NCBI RefSeq assembly: GCF_015207605.1
Contig: NZ_JADEWO010000030.1
Location: forward strand, 1-64,000
Length of the DNA: 64,000 nucleotides
DNA from: Oculatella sp. LEGE 06141
GTDB taxonomy: Bacteria > Cyanobacteriota > Cyanobacteriia > Elainellales > Elainellaceae
Direction: 5' to 3'
This document shows positions 1 to 8,887 of the stretch, in pieces. A model generated the notes under the pieces. It was not told the origin of the DNA. It saw only the letters and a program-made list of their open reading frames with translations, and searched no databases. Both the position numbers and the translations under genes were made by a program. How positions within the stretch are numbered: position 1 is the stretch's first letter; every line of letters begins with the position of its first letter.

Positions 1-1359
1 TCCCAACACATACCCCACCAACCCCATTAAACTGCCCCAAAAGAAGCGACGCCGCTGCCGAAAACTGCCCGATAGCGTTAACCCGATCGCAGTTCCCGCA
101 CCCGCCAGGGCAAACAGCAAAAAGCCTGACCCAATTTCTAACGGCGCATCGGGCGCTAGCTCCGCCCAATATTGCGATAGGTGAGTAGTAATACGACCGC
201 CAAAGGGCAACGAATAGGCCAGGATAAAGCCAATGGTGGCACCCACCCCACCTCCAATTCCAGCCAGGACAGTGCCCCAGGCAGTGTCGATCGCCGCTTT
301 GACCGTCCAAACCACTATCCGAGCCACGATCGTTGTCAGCGCTGCGGCACCTTGTCTAAAACGAGCCACTTCCTGCTTAAACGCATCCATGAGCTGACGC
401 TGAGCCAGCCTGAGTTGGGTTGCAACTCGCTGGGTCGGGCTGAGCGCCGCCGGGAGCGGGGCAAACTGTTGCAGGCGCGATCGCACTTCTGCCGCCGTTG
501 CAGGGCGCTTAGCCAGGTCTGCTCGCGTTAAGTCATCTAACAAATCAGCCAGAGCCGGATTCACAGAGACCACCGATCGCCATTTCAACTCGCCCGTCAA
601 CGGATCTTCTAAATCGGCTGGATATCGCCCGGTGAGCAAATGAATCATCGTGCGCCCCAGCGCATAAAAATCGGAAGCGGGTTGAACCGCACTGCCCGAC
701 CGTTGCTCTGGGGGGCTATAACCGGGAGAGACCAAACGAGTGGAACTGGCGCTAGGCGATCGCTGAGGCTGCATTTGTTTCGCGCCGCCAAAGTCAATCA
801 TCACCAATTGCCCTAACCCCTGCCGCTGCATTAAGTTAGCAGGCTTCAGGTCGCGGTGAACAATCTGTCGCTGATGCAGGGTTTGTAAAATCTCAACCGA
901 TTGATACAGCCAATTAACAACATCGGCTTCGGGGCACCCTTGCGGGTGTTTCTCCAAAACATCTTCTAGCGTTTCCCCATCAATTTTTTCCATCACCAGG
1001 CAGGGCAATGTCTGCTTCACCGGATTTCCCACCGGCACGCGGAAAAAGCTGTGCGGTTCTACGGTTGGCACACCCGGATGATTGAGGCTGGCTAGCACCT
1101 GCGCCTCTTGCTCAAATAGCTCCACCGCTTTGGGCGCTTGATCGACCAACACCTTCAACACACGCTCGATGTTGGACTGCACATCATACACGGTGTAGGT
1201 CACAGCAAACCCACCCGAACCAATGCGTCTCAGCGGCAGGTAGCGTTTTTGCAGCAGTAAAGGCGACCCACAACTTTGGCAGAACTTGTTGCCCCAACTC
1301 TGTGGATATGGGTCGGAACACTCCGGGTTAATGCAGTGAACTGCGGGATGGGTTACCAC
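1..1359 (-). CDS. Ser/Thr protein kinase with membrane segments, C-terminus off the left edge
   Basis: This is a eukaryotic-type Ser/Thr kinase, read leftward and open to the window edge (453 codons visible). I chose the GTG at 1359, because an in-frame stop lies a short way upstream and no ATG precedes the conserved start. The N-terminus carries a four-cysteine zinc-ribbon-like motif (CINPEC...FCQSCG) typical of cyanobacterial kinases of this class. Then come a glycine loop (GSGGFAVTY), the lysine of ERVLKV, the catalytic HRDLKPAN, the DFG motif (MIDFGGAK) and an activation-segment end SPGYSPPEQ, so all catalytic parts are present. After a linker, the last ~100 visible residues form at least two hydrophobic, glycine-rich segments, suggesting the kinase domain is anchored to a membrane from its C-terminal side. 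Substrate unknown. Confidence 0.9.
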   Translation of the reverse strand, partial: MVTHPAVHCINPECSDPYPQSWGNKFCQSCGSPLLLQKRYLPLRRIGSGGFAVTYTVYDVQSNIERVLKVLVDQAPKAVELFEQEAQVLASLNHPGVPTVEPHSFFRVPVGNPVKQTLPCLVMEKIDGETLEDVLEKHPQGCPEADVVNWLYQSVEILQTLHQRQIVHRDLKPANLMQRQGLGQLVMIDFGGAKQMQPQRSPSASSTRLVSPGYSPPEQRSGSAVQPASDFYALGRTMIHLLTGRYPADLEDPLTGELKWRSVVSVNPALADLLDDLTRADLAKRPATAAEVRSRLQQFAPLPAALSPTQRVATQLRLAQRQLMDAFKQEVARFRQGAAALTTIVARIVVWTVKAAIDTAWGTVLAGIGGGVGATIGFILAYSLPFGGRITTHLSQYWAELAPDAPLEIGSGFLLFALAGAGTAIGLTLSGSFRQRRRFFWGSLMGLVGYVLG

Positions 1360-2207
1360 AGCACGAGTAGGGGACGAAAGAATGATGATGACCTGAGGAC
1401 TGTTCAGATCTTAGCAGCGGCATCCTGAGCGTGGGCGATCGCGTGTTCGTTCGATCGCTAAATACAAATAGTGGCAACCGATCGGTTGACAACGGTATCA
1501 AAACAGGAGTCAAACTCAACCCAATCACTCAATCAATCTCTCAACCCAATAGTGAGACGCTAGCCATTGTTCAGAAAAGTCACTCATGCAACCGCTCTTT
1601 TAGCTCAATCATCCGTTCAAATAAACCCTGGAGGCATCAACCGCCAGCGCGTCACATTTATTAATATCGTTGGCGGCAGTTTTTGCAAAGTGATGAAACA
1701 CAATTACTGGCGAGAACGAACCAGGTTTCTATCACAAAAAAATCGAGTAGCTGAACTCGCTTCAGGCCAGAAGCAGCAAACTAAGGCAAATTGAGACGAT
1801 TGTTGCCGCTTTTCCACACCTTCAAGTGTGCCTACTCCAATTTCTAAGTTTTTATATATTAAAGTGCGAATTAAATCAACAGAATCGTAATACATCACAT
1901 AAAGCGTTACATTTTGTTGAAAAGATAAACCCTAGTTATAGAGACGCTAAGAACTTTGAAAGTTGTACTTATAGAAATCCTGATAATATTTTGTGTGAAC
2001 CCATCGATCAGGGCAGACGCTTCAAAAATGAAATCGAATTTTGCCTAAAACATTGTTCAATTTAGTCATGCCCTGATAGCGATCGATATTCGTCGTTAGC
2101 ATGAGTTGCCTCTAAAGCAAGTTTCTAGCCGCCTAGCCCATAGATTGGGTTGAGCAGGGCAGGGTTCTATCATCGTTCGGCTCTAGTGATTCACAGGAAG
2201 GGAAAAC
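1360..2207. other. long intergenic leader between kinase and rbcL
   Basis: 848 bases without a convincing gene; the short open frames here lack ribosome sites and family features. The right half (about 1840-2060) is clearly AT-richer than its surroundings and probably holds the rbcL promoter and regulator sites. The rbcL ribosome site is AGGAAGGG, ending a few bases before its ATG at 2208. Confidence 0.6.
1914..1942 (+). promoter_or_regulatory. candidate sigma-70 promoter upstream of rbcL
   Basis: TTGTTG (1914-1919) and TATAGA (1937-1942) are separated by 17 bases, a good match to a sigma-70 type promoter, in the AT-rich stretch 270 bases before rbcL. Other -10-like hexamers (TAATAT near 1985) exist in the same stretch, so this is one candidate among several. 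A start here would give an unusually long leader. Confidence 0.3.
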
Positions 2208-3638
2208 ATGTCTTACTCGCAAACGAGAACCCAGAGCAAATCTGGGTATGAAGCTGGGGTTAAAGAGTACAAGTTAACGTATTACACCCCGGACTATACA
2301 CCCAAAGACACCGACATTCTGGCCGCGTTTCGGGTGACGCCTCAGCCTGGTGTTCCTTTTGAAGAGGCAGGAGCTGCCGTAGCCGCAGAATCATCTACCG
2401 GAACCTGGACGACCGTCTGGACAGACCTGTTAACCGACCTGGATCGTTACAAAGGTCGCTGCTATGATATCGAGCCAGTTCGGGGTGAAGATAACCAATT
2501 CATTGCCTACATTGCTTATCCGCTCGATCTGTTCGAGGAAGGCTCTGTTACCAACATGTTCACCTCTATTGTGGGGAACGTATTTGGATTCAAGGCTCTA
2601 AAGGCGTTGCGTCTGGAAGATTTGCGGATTCCAGTGGCTTACCTGAAAACCTTCCAGGGGCCGCCCCACGGAATTCAGGTTGAGCGTGACAAAATCAACA
2701 AATATGGTCGTCCCCTGCTGGGTTGCACCATTAAGCCGAAGCTCGGCCTATCTGCGAAGAACTATGGTCGTGCGGTGTATGAGTGTCTGCGCGGCGGTCT
2801 AGACTTCACCAAAGACGATGAAAACATCAACTCTGCACCGTTCCAGCGTTGGCGCGATCGCTTCACCTTTGTGGCCGAAGCAATCTACAAAGCTCAGGCT
2901 GAAACGGGTGAAATTAAAGGCCACTACCTCAACGTGACGGCTCCGACCTGTGAGGAAATGCTGAAGCGGGCAGAGTATGCCAAAGAGCTGGGCATGCCCA
3001 TCGTTATGCATGACTATCTCACGGCAGGCTTCACCGCCAACACCACTCTGGCTCACTGGTGCCGCGATAACGGAGTACTGCTCCACATTCACCGCGCTAT
3101 GCACGCTGTAATCGATCGCCAAAAGAACCACGGAATTCACTTCCGCGTGTTGGCAAAAGCGCTGCGGATGTCCGGTGGTGACCACATTCACACAGGAACC
3201 GTTGTGGGTAAGTTGGAAGGAGACAAAGCCATTACGATGGGATTTGTTGACCTTCTGCGCGAAAACTACGTCGAGAAGGACATGTCTCGCGGTATCTACT
3301 TCACCCAGGATTGGGCATCCATGCCCGGCGTAATGGCCGTAGCCTCTGGTGGTATTCACGTATGGCACATGCCAGCGCTGGTTGAAATCTTTGGCGATGA
3401 CTCTGTGCTTCAGTTTGGTGGTGGTACCTTGGGTCACCCCTGGGGGAATGCGCCGGGTGCAACCGCTAATCGTGTTGCGCTAGAAGCGTGCGTTCAAGCT
3501 CGTAACGAAGGCCGTGACATGATGCGTGAAGGTGGCGACATCATCCGCGAAGCATGTAAGTGGTCTCCTGAACTGGCAGCCGCTTGCGAGCTATGGAAAG
3601 AAATCAAGTTTGAATTTGAAGCCGTCGATACCATCTGA
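2208..3638 (+). CDS. rbcL: ribulose-1,5-bisphosphate carboxylase large subunit (form IB)
   Basis: 476 residues, the normal length for cyanobacterial form IB Rubisco. It carboxylates or oxygenates ribulose bisphosphate in the Calvin cycle inside the carboxysome. Visible active-site features in order: the KPKLGLS segment, the carbamylated lysine and metal ligands in [18 protein letters not shown] with the catalytic histidine, and loop 6 in [12 protein letters not shown]. The sequence is intact throughout. It starts at an ATG after a clean AGGAAGGG site and is followed on the same strand by rbcX, rbcS, a GDSL hydrolase and rca, so it heads a CO2-fixation cluster. Identification is certain from the sequence; joint transcription is inferred. 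Confidence 0.99.
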   Translation: MSYSQTRTQSKSGYEAGVKEYKLTYYTPDYTPKDTDILAAFRVTPQPGVPFEEAGAAVAAESSTGTWTTVWTDLLTDLDRYKGRCYDIEPVRGEDNQFIAYIAYPLDLFEEGSVTNMFTSIVGNVFGFKALKALRLEDLRIPVAYLKTFQGPPHGIQVERDKINKYGRPLLGCTIKPKLGLSAKNYGRAVYECLRGGLDFTKDDENINSAPFQRWRDRFTFVAEAIYKAQAETGEIKGHYLNVTAPTCEEMLKRAEYAKELGMPIVMHDYLTAGFTANTTLAHWCRDNGVLLHIHRAMHAVIDRQKNHGIHFRVLAKALRMSGGDHIHTGTVVGKLEGDKAITMGFVDLLRENYVEKDMSRGIYFTQDWASMPGVMAVASGGIHVWHMPALVEIFGDDSVLQFGGGTLGHPWGNAPGATANRVALEACVQARNEGRDMMREGGDIIREACKWSPELAAACELWKEIKFEFEAVDTI

Positions 3639-3668
3639 TCACTCTAAATGTTGGGATTTTGGGTTTTG

Positions 3669-3697
3669 GATTTTGGATCACTCTAAAATCCAAAATC
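3669..3697. repeat. hairpin in AT-rich repeat between rbcL and rbcX
   Basis: GATTTTGGAT (3669-3678) and ATCCAAAATC (3688-3697) form a perfect 10-bp stem with a 9-base loop. It sits in a run of near-repeats of GATTTTGG on one side and their complement AAATCC/AAATCT on the other (about 3650-3712). There is no T-run, so it is more likely an mRNA stability or processing element, which could set the rbcL:rbcX/rbcS ratio, than a full terminator. Confidence 0.6.
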
Positions 3698-3730
3698 TGA
3701 AATCTAAAATCCTCTCAGGCTGGTGTCGGA

Positions 3731-4147
3731 ATGGATCTGAAGAAAATTGCAAAAGACACAGCCAATACGCTGGTTAGCTACCTAACGTATCAAGCTGTGC
3801 GGGTAGTTTTGGGTCAGCTTAGCGAAACCGATCCGCCCAAGGCATTCTGGCTGAACCGCTTTTCTAGCACTGGCAAAATCCAGAACGGAGAGGCTTACAT
3901 TCAAGAACTGCTGCGGGAAAATCAGGAATTAGCGTTTCGCATTATGACGGTGAGGGCGCATCTGGCGGAGGAGGTTACGGATTTTCTGCCCGAAATGGTT
4001 CGCACTGGAATTCAGCAAGCGAACATGGAGTACCGCCGCCAGTATCTAGAGCGCATTACCCAACTCAACCCGGCGAATCCGCCAGCAACCGTTGAGCCAT
4101 CCCCCGCAACCGAGCCAGAACCGGATTCAGATAGCCTCCCTGGCTAA
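3731..4147 (+). CDS. rbcX: Rubisco assembly chaperone RbcX
   Basis: A 138-residue all-helical protein recognised as RbcX by its N-terminus (MDLKKIAKDTANTL), the YLTYQAVR segment and the central QELLRENQELAFRIM region. RbcX dimers bind the C-terminal peptide of folded RbcL and help assemble the L8 core. The C-terminal ~25 residues are rich in Pro, Ala and Glu and probably disordered, as is common in the family. It lies between rbcL and rbcS, the classic cyanobacterial order, which fits a role in RbcL assembly before RbcS joins. Confidence 0.96.
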   Translation: MDLKKIAKDTANTLVSYLTYQAVRVVLGQLSETDPPKAFWLNRFSSTGKIQNGEAYIQELLRENQELAFRIMTVRAHLAEEVTDFLPEMVRTGIQQANMEYRRQYLERITQLNPANPPATVEPSPATEPEPDSDSLPG

Positions 4148-4192
4148 CGTTCAATCATTCAACCTCAACAAAGACCAAGCGATTAGGACATT

Positions 4193-4540
4193 ATGCAGAC
4201 TCTACGCAAAGAACGTCGTTACGAAACTCTTTCTTATTTGCCACCGTTGAGCGATCAGCAAATTGCTCGCCAAATTCAGTACATCATCGACCAGGGCTAC
4301 ATTCCTGCCGTTGAGTTTAACGAAAACTCGGAGCCAACCACCTACTACTGGACGCTGTGGAAGCTGCCTTTGTTTGGTGCAAAGAACGTTCAAGAAGTAC
4401 TGGCTGAAATCAACGAGTGCCGCAACGAGTACCGCGATTGCTTCGTTCGGGTTGTCGGCTTTGACAACATCAAGCAGTGCCAGGTACTCAGCTTTATCGT
4501 GCACAAGCCCGGTAGCAGCGGCAGTTCTTACCGCTATTAA
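4193..4540 (+). CDS. rbcS: ribulose-1,5-bisphosphate carboxylase small subunit
   Basis: 115 residues, close to the usual cyanobacterial length. The N-terminal [15 protein letters not shown], the [13 protein letters not shown] stretch and the [12 protein letters not shown] region identify it without doubt. It caps the L8 core to give the L8S8 holoenzyme. The start follows an AGGA site six bases upstream. The lysine-rich N-terminus and the short Ser/Gly tail (GSSGSSYRY) are ordinary. The SSUL tail of the downstream rca product has the same fold signature. Confidence 0.99.
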   Translation: MQTLRKERRYETLSYLPPLSDQQIARQIQYIIDQGYIPAVEFNENSEPTTYYWTLWKLPLFGAKNVQEVLAEINECRNEYRDCFVRVVGFDNIKQCQVLSFIVHKPGSSGSSYRY

Positions 4541-4649
4541 TCTGGGGCTGGGTTCACCATCGGCTGAACTCATGCTGGTTTAGGTCGGTTTAGCGATCGC
4601 GGGAGGGGTGGGTGATCCTGCCTCTCCTGCTGTCGTAAGGAATTGGTTC

Positions 4650-5276
4650 ATGTCACATCCTGACATCCGAATATGCTTTGTTGGCGATTCGTTCGTCAAT
4701 GGTACGGGTGATCCAGACTGTTTGGGCTGGACGGGGCGAGTGTGTGCCGTTGCCGCAGGTGGTAGCGATCGCGCCGTATCCCAAGCCAGGGATCTCACGT
4801 ATTACAATTTAGGCGTGCGTCGTGAGACCACTGCCGACATTAGCCGTCGCTGGCAATCAGAAGTTGCTTGCCGTTTGCCCAAAGGGTGTGATGGGCGGGT
4901 TGCCTTTTCGTTTGGTGTAAACGATACAACGGCGGAAGAGAATAAAACACGAATTGCGCTTTCAGATTCGATTCGAAATGCCGATGCCATTTTATCGGTG
5001 GCGCAGCGACACTACAATGTGTTGATGGTTGGGCCATTGCCGATCGCCGATGCAGAGCAAAATCGTCGAACGTCTGAGTTATCAGACCGCTTTGCATCGT
5101 TGTGTAATGCTCTAAAGATTCCTTATCTCAATGTTTTTACCCCCTTAAGCCACTCCGAACAGTGGATGCAACAGGTACAGGCCAGAGATGGTGCCCATCC
5201 AGGTGCGGCTGGATACGCCGAACTTGCTGATTTGGTGCAGGGTTGGGATGCCTGGTTGCGCTGGTTCGATCATTAG
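4650..5276 (+). CDS. SGNH/GDSL-family hydrolase within the Rubisco cluster
   Basis: 208 residues from the ATG at 4650, which has an AAGGA site eight bases upstream; an in-frame ATG at 4608 would add 14 unconserved-looking residues. All SGNH blocks are visible: block I with the nucleophile (CFVGDSFVNGTGD), the GVND block, and the C-terminal DGAHPGAAGY carrying the Asp-His pair. No signal peptide, so it should act in the cytoplasm as an esterase, lipase or thioesterase of unknown substrate. It sits 110 bases after rbcS and 40 bases before rca on the same strand, so it is probably co-transcribed with Rubisco genes. A link to CO2 fixation is inference only. Confidence 0.85.
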   Translation: MSHPDIRICFVGDSFVNGTGDPDCLGWTGRVCAVAAGGSDRAVSQARDLTYYNLGVRRETTADISRRWQSEVACRLPKGCDGRVAFSFGVNDTTAEENKTRIALSDSIRNADAILSVAQRHYNVLMVGPLPIADAEQNRRTSELSDRFASLCNALKIPYLNVFTPLSHSEQWMQQVQARDGAHPGAAGYAELADLVQGWDAWLRWFDH

Positions 5277-5316
5277 AAACATCGTTTGCTGCTTGCTTTG
5301 AGTTTTAGGACAGGTC

Positions 5317-6648
5317 ATGAGCTATTACATTGCGCCTCAATTTTTAGACAAACTCTCGATTCATATCACCAAAAACTACCTGGATTTGCCGGGAGTCCGC
5401 GTCCCGTTGATTTTGGGAATTCACGGGCGCAAAGGGGAAGGAAAGTCGTTTCAATGTGACCTGGCATTCCAGCGGATGGGTGTGGAGGCCGTACACATGT
5501 CTGCGGGCGAGATGGAAAGCCCGGATGCAGGCGACCCAGCGCGGTTGATTCGTCTGCGCTATCGAGAAGCGGCTGAACTGTGCCGGGTGCGTGGTCGAAT
5601 GACGGTGCTGATGATCAATGACCTCGATGCTGGAGCGGGGCGGGTGGATCAGTTCACCCAATACACGGTGAACACGCAGTTGGTAAACGGCACGTTGATG
5701 AATATTGCCGATAACCCTACCAATGTGCAGCTTCCCGGGAGTTACGAAATTGAACCGATTCAGCGGGTTCCGATTGTGGTAACGGGAAACGACTTCTCCA
5801 CGCTGTACGCTCCCCTGATTCGAGACGGACGGATGGAGAAGTTTTTCTGGGAACCGAATCGGGATGACCGCATTGGTATTGTGGGCGGCATATTTGAACA
5901 GGATGCGATCGCCCGCGATGACATTACGAAACTGGTAGACACGTTTCCCAATCAGGCGATCGACTTTTACAGTGCGCTGCGTTCCAGGCTGTATGACGAG
6001 CTGGTGCGTCAGTTCATTGCCGATGTGGGAATTGAAAAGGTGTCGGCGCGAGTGGTGAACAGTCCCGATCGCCTGCCAGACTTCCGCAAACCCGATTTTG
6101 GCCTGTCCCACCTGATTGAGCTGGGTAAAAAGATGGTGGCCGAGCAAGATCGGGTACGGGAAATGCGGTTGTCGCAGGAATATAACGAAGTGCTGCACCG
6201 CAGCAACAGACGTTTGGGAGAGGTGAATTTAGCGGCGCAGCAAATGGCTCGTGAGGAATCGGCTCCTGCTAATCCTGCGGTGGCAGGGAATGGGCAAACT
6301 CGCCATGCCACCCAGGAGAATCGCCCCTATTCCACTCAACCAGCAAACGACGAGCGCAACCGCAACGGGCAACCAACGGACTTGAACCAGGAGACTGCAA
6401 AAACGTTGAAAGACCTGCTCAATCAGGGCTATCGAGTGGGGCTAGAGTACGTCAACGAGCGGCGGTTCCGCACCAACTCGTGGCAAAGTTATGCGGTGGT
6501 GCAGGGCAATCCGCGTGAGGCGATCGCCACCTTGGAGGCGTGCTTGGCCGACCATGACAATGATTATGTTCGTTTGGTGGGAATTGAACCCAATGCCAGA
6601 CGGCGTGTGGTTGAGACGATCGTTCACCGTCCCACCGTGAAGCGCTAA
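5317..6648 (+). CDS. rca: Rubisco activase with C-terminal small-subunit-like (SSUL) domain
   Basis: 443 residues. The AAA+ core (about 1-300) has a Walker A (GRKGEGKS, residues 37-44), Walker B (VLMINDLD, about 97-104) and the sensor-type segment IVVTGNDFSTLY, and it matches Rubisco activase. It uses ATP to remove inhibitory sugar phosphates from Rubisco. A low-complexity linker (about 300-354, rich in Asn, Gln, Pro, Thr) leads to residues 355-443, whose LLNQGYRVGLEYV and DYVRLVGIEPNARR segments parallel RbcS. In other beta-cyanobacteria such SSUL domains bind Rubisco and recruit the activase into carboxysomes. Placement directly behind the rbc genes supports this role. Confidence 0.95.
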   Translation: MSYYIAPQFLDKLSIHITKNYLDLPGVRVPLILGIHGRKGEGKSFQCDLAFQRMGVEAVHMSAGEMESPDAGDPARLIRLRYREAAELCRVRGRMTVLMINDLDAGAGRVDQFTQYTVNTQLVNGTLMNIADNPTNVQLPGSYEIEPIQRVPIVVTGNDFSTLYAPLIRDGRMEKFFWEPNRDDRIGIVGGIFEQDAIARDDITKLVDTFPNQAIDFYSALRSRLYDELVRQFIADVGIEKVSARVVNSPDRLPDFRKPDFGLSHLIELGKKMVAEQDRVREMRLSQEYNEVLHRSNRRLGEVNLAAQQMAREESAPANPAVAGNGQTRHATQENRPYSTQPANDERNRNGQPTDLNQETAKTLKDLLNQGYRVGLEYVNERRFRTNSWQSYAVVQGNPREAIATLEACLADHDNDYVRLVGIEPNARRRVVETIVHRPTVKR

Positions 6649-6787
6649 CCAAGATTGAACACGGCTCACGGCTACCTGTAGTATTTGTAGTATATGCCTG
6701 GTAGCTGATAACCATGCCCATCACCCGCCGTAAATAACCTTTGCATCATAACCAATCAACTCTCAACGGTCGGTGTGCATGGGCATG
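6649..6787. other. intergenic end of the Rubisco cluster
   Basis: 139 bases between convergent rca and the toxin-like gene. It holds short direct repeats of GTAGTATTT/GTAGTATAT and weak stems (GGCTACCTGTA...TGCCTGGTAGC) but no strong U-tailed terminator that I can defend. Confidence 0.3.
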
Positions 6788-7129
6788 TTAGCGTGCGTCG
6801 CTAATTTCAACTAAAGCTTCACCAGATTGTAAAAGCTCTAGTGCCTGTGGCAAAGTAGCACGCAAAATTTCTCGCAACTGAACATTTGAGGTATTACCGC
6901 AAGTCAACCAGATAATCTGCGGTGGCGAACCAAGACGATCAACTAGATCAACAAAGTCACTGTCTTTAGTCATGAATATAACGCCTTGAGCCTTTGCTGC
7001 CTCAAAAATCTCAGGATCTTCAGCGTCTCTCAAACCAACATCTCGTAAAGCTAATGCTGTCACTTCAAAAGTGCTGCTAATCCAAGTTGCGATCGCAGGA
7101 GTCAACTGTGCATCAATCCAAATTGTCAT
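6788..7129 (-). CDS. DUF5615 (PIN-like) toxin-type protein
   Basis: 113 residues with the DUF5615 pattern: N-terminal IWIDAQL, then DVGLRDAEDPEIFEAAKAQG and the acidic TKDSDFVDL. These acidic clusters are typical of PIN-like nuclease folds of the Mut7-C/DUF5615 group, which pair with DUF433 proteins. The ATG overlaps the stop of the upstream DUF433 gene by four bases, so the two are translationally coupled. It probably acts as an RNase-type toxin or as a partner of unknown activity. Family and pairing are seen; RNase activity is inferred. Confidence 0.85.
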   Translation of the reverse strand: MTIWIDAQLTPAIATWISSTFEVTALALRDVGLRDAEDPEIFEAAKAQGVIFMTKDSDFVDLVDRLGSPPQIIWLTCGNTSNVQLREILRATLPQALELLQSGEALVEISDAR

Positions 7130-7350
7130 GCCACCAATATTGGATGGTTGAGCTTACGCGATGCGTATACAAGTGCCGCCGTCAGATCATCTGCCTCAAG
7201 ATCGGGCATCTCTTCCAAAATCTCTTCCGCACTCAGTCCAGCCGCAAACAAATCTAAAACATCTGACACCCGAATTCTCATACCTCGAATGCAGGGACGA
7301 CCGCCACACTGTTTAGGGTTAATCGTGATTCTTTCGAGTAGTTCTGTCAT
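7126..7350 (-). CDS. DUF433 antitoxin-type protein
   Basis: 74 residues matching DUF433 across most of its length: ITINPKQCGGRPCIRGMRIRVSD followed by a helix-turn-helix-like VLDLFAAGLSAEEILEEMPDLEADDL. DUF433 proteins precede DUF5615 genes in two-gene modules that behave like toxin-antitoxin pairs in many cyanobacteria. It is the first gene of this pair, overlapping the next by ATGA. Likely binds its own promoter and its partner, by analogy with other antitoxins; that is not shown by the sequence. Confidence 0.88.
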   Translation of the reverse strand: MTELLERITINPKQCGGRPCIRGMRIRVSDVLDLFAAGLSAEEILEEMPDLEADDLTAALVYASRKLNHPILVA

Positions 7351-7646
7351 AATGCTGCACTTCTGAGCAAACCTACAACTTAATGTAGCAATTACATAGC
7401 CGTTTCTAGCAGGCTACTACTAATCAAACGAGGCCGCTATCTGGATTAGAGGTTTCATTTCTTGAAAGGGAAACAACATTGGCATCCAAGTGATAAATAT
7501 TCAATCGCCCATGTGTTGAATTTCCAGGCTTATCCTACGCAGACTATTGAGCACGCCAACAAACGTTAGCAGCTACTTTTGCTGCTATTGGGTCAGCGTT
7601 GAGACGATGATCTCAGTATCATTGTCTTTTACCTTGGCTTGTAACC
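7351..7646. other. intergenic region between antitoxin and MFS gene
   Basis: Just under 300 bases between divergent genes. I see no RNA gene or repeat. Promoters for both genes are expected here but none stands out. Confidence 0.3.
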
Positions 7647-8837
7647 GTGAATCAGGCGCAGAAAAATATTGGTTTGCTCGCCGCATGTCAGGCGCTAGCA
7701 ATGACGGGCAGTATTGTTTTGTTTACAACAGCGGCGTTAATCGGGGCGACGTTAGCGGCAGATCCATCGTTGGCGACGTTGCCGCTAGCCGTGCAGCAGT
7801 TGGCGACGATGCTAGCCACCATTCCAGCGGCGTTAATTTTGAGACGGTTGGGACGGAAGCTAGGCTTTATCAGCGGTGCGTTAATTGGGCTGGCTGGCGC
7901 TAGTTTGGGAGCGATCGCCGTCTTAAACAGCAATTTCGTTTTGTTTTGCATCGCGACGCTGCTGTATGGCACGTTCAACGGTTTTGTGGGCTATTACCGC
8001 TTTGCCGCTGCCGATGTCGCCAGTGAGTCGTTTCGCAGTCGAGCCATTTCTTTTGTTGTAGCGGGTGGAATTGTAGCGGCCATTGTGGGGCCAGGGTTAG
8101 CCATCTGGACAAAGGACTGGTTAAGCGTTGCGTTTGCGGGTGGCTTGCTGGCGATCGCCGGGTTGCAACTGCTGGCGATCGCGCTATTAACAATGGTGCA
8201 AATGCCATCGCTAACTCACCACACCCAGTCAGACTCTGGGCGACGATTAACGGCGATCGCCCAACAGCCCGTCTTCATCGTTGCGGTATTGGGCAGCATG
8301 ATTGGCTATGGCGTGATGGCGCTGTTGATGACGGCAACGCCGCTGGCGATGGTAACAGTCCACCATTCCTTTGGCACAGCAGCCTCTGTGATTCAGTGGC
8401 ATGTGTTGGGAATGTTTGTCCCGTCTCTATTTACTGGATTTTTGATTGCCCGGTTTGGGGTCTTGACCATTATTCTGGTCGGTATTGGGCTGAATGGAGC
8501 CTGCATTGCGGTGAACTTAGCTGGCACCGACGCGACGAATTTTTACGTGGCGTTGCTGCTGCTTGGGGTGGGCTGGAACTTTATGTTCATTGGGTCTACC
8601 ACTCTACTCACGGAAGCCTACGCTCCAGTAGAGCGGGCAAAAACGCAGGCAACGCACGACTTTTTGATGTTTAGCTTTGTGGCATTTGCAACATTTCTTT
8701 CTGGACAGGTATTAACCAGCCTGGGGTGGAAAGCGGTTAACTATACCGGGTTGGGCATGATTAGCGTGGTGTTGGTGGCAGTGCTTTGGTTGAGACAACA
8801 GCGGTCGCCTGTTCGGCTCAAGAGCGCAGACAGATAA
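7647..8837 (+). CDS. major facilitator superfamily transporter
   Basis: 396 residues, almost entirely hydrophobic, with about 12 predicted membrane helices and the MFS signature between helices 2 and 3 (ALILRRLGRKLGFISGA). The start is a GTG at 7647; the frame has a stop 13 codons upstream and no in-frame ATG between, and the ribosome site is weak. The length and single block of helices fit a drug/metabolite exporter of the MFS_1 type. The substrate cannot be told. It converges on dnaE with 50 bases between. Confidence 0.88.
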   Translation: MNQAQKNIGLLAACQALAMTGSIVLFTTAALIGATLAADPSLATLPLAVQQLATMLATIPAALILRRLGRKLGFISGALIGLAGASLGAIAVLNSNFVLFCIATLLYGTFNGFVGYYRFAAADVASESFRSRAISFVVAGGIVAAIVGPGLAIWTKDWLSVAFAGGLLAIAGLQLLAIALLTMVQMPSLTHHTQSDSGRRLTAIAQQPVFIVAVLGSMIGYGVMALLMTATPLAMVTVHHSFGTAASVIQWHVLGMFVPSLFTGFLIARFGVLTIILVGIGLNGACIAVNLAGTDATNFYVALLLLGVGWNFMFIGSTTLLTEAYAPVERAKTQATHDFLMFSFVAFATFLSGQVLTSLGWKAVNYTGLGMISVVLVAVLWLRQQRSPVRLKSADR

Positions 8838-8887
8838 ACGAATTGCACTCTACAGGATCAATCCGCTTATGTTCGAGTCAACACGGG

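Noticed and set aside
2799-3437. 212-residue minus-strand frame opposite rbcL
   Set aside because: Antisense to the highly conserved rbcL; produced by its codon use, no ribosome site or family.
5344-6198. 284-residue minus-strand frame opposite rca
   Set aside because: Shadow of rca codon bias; no domain and no promoter context.
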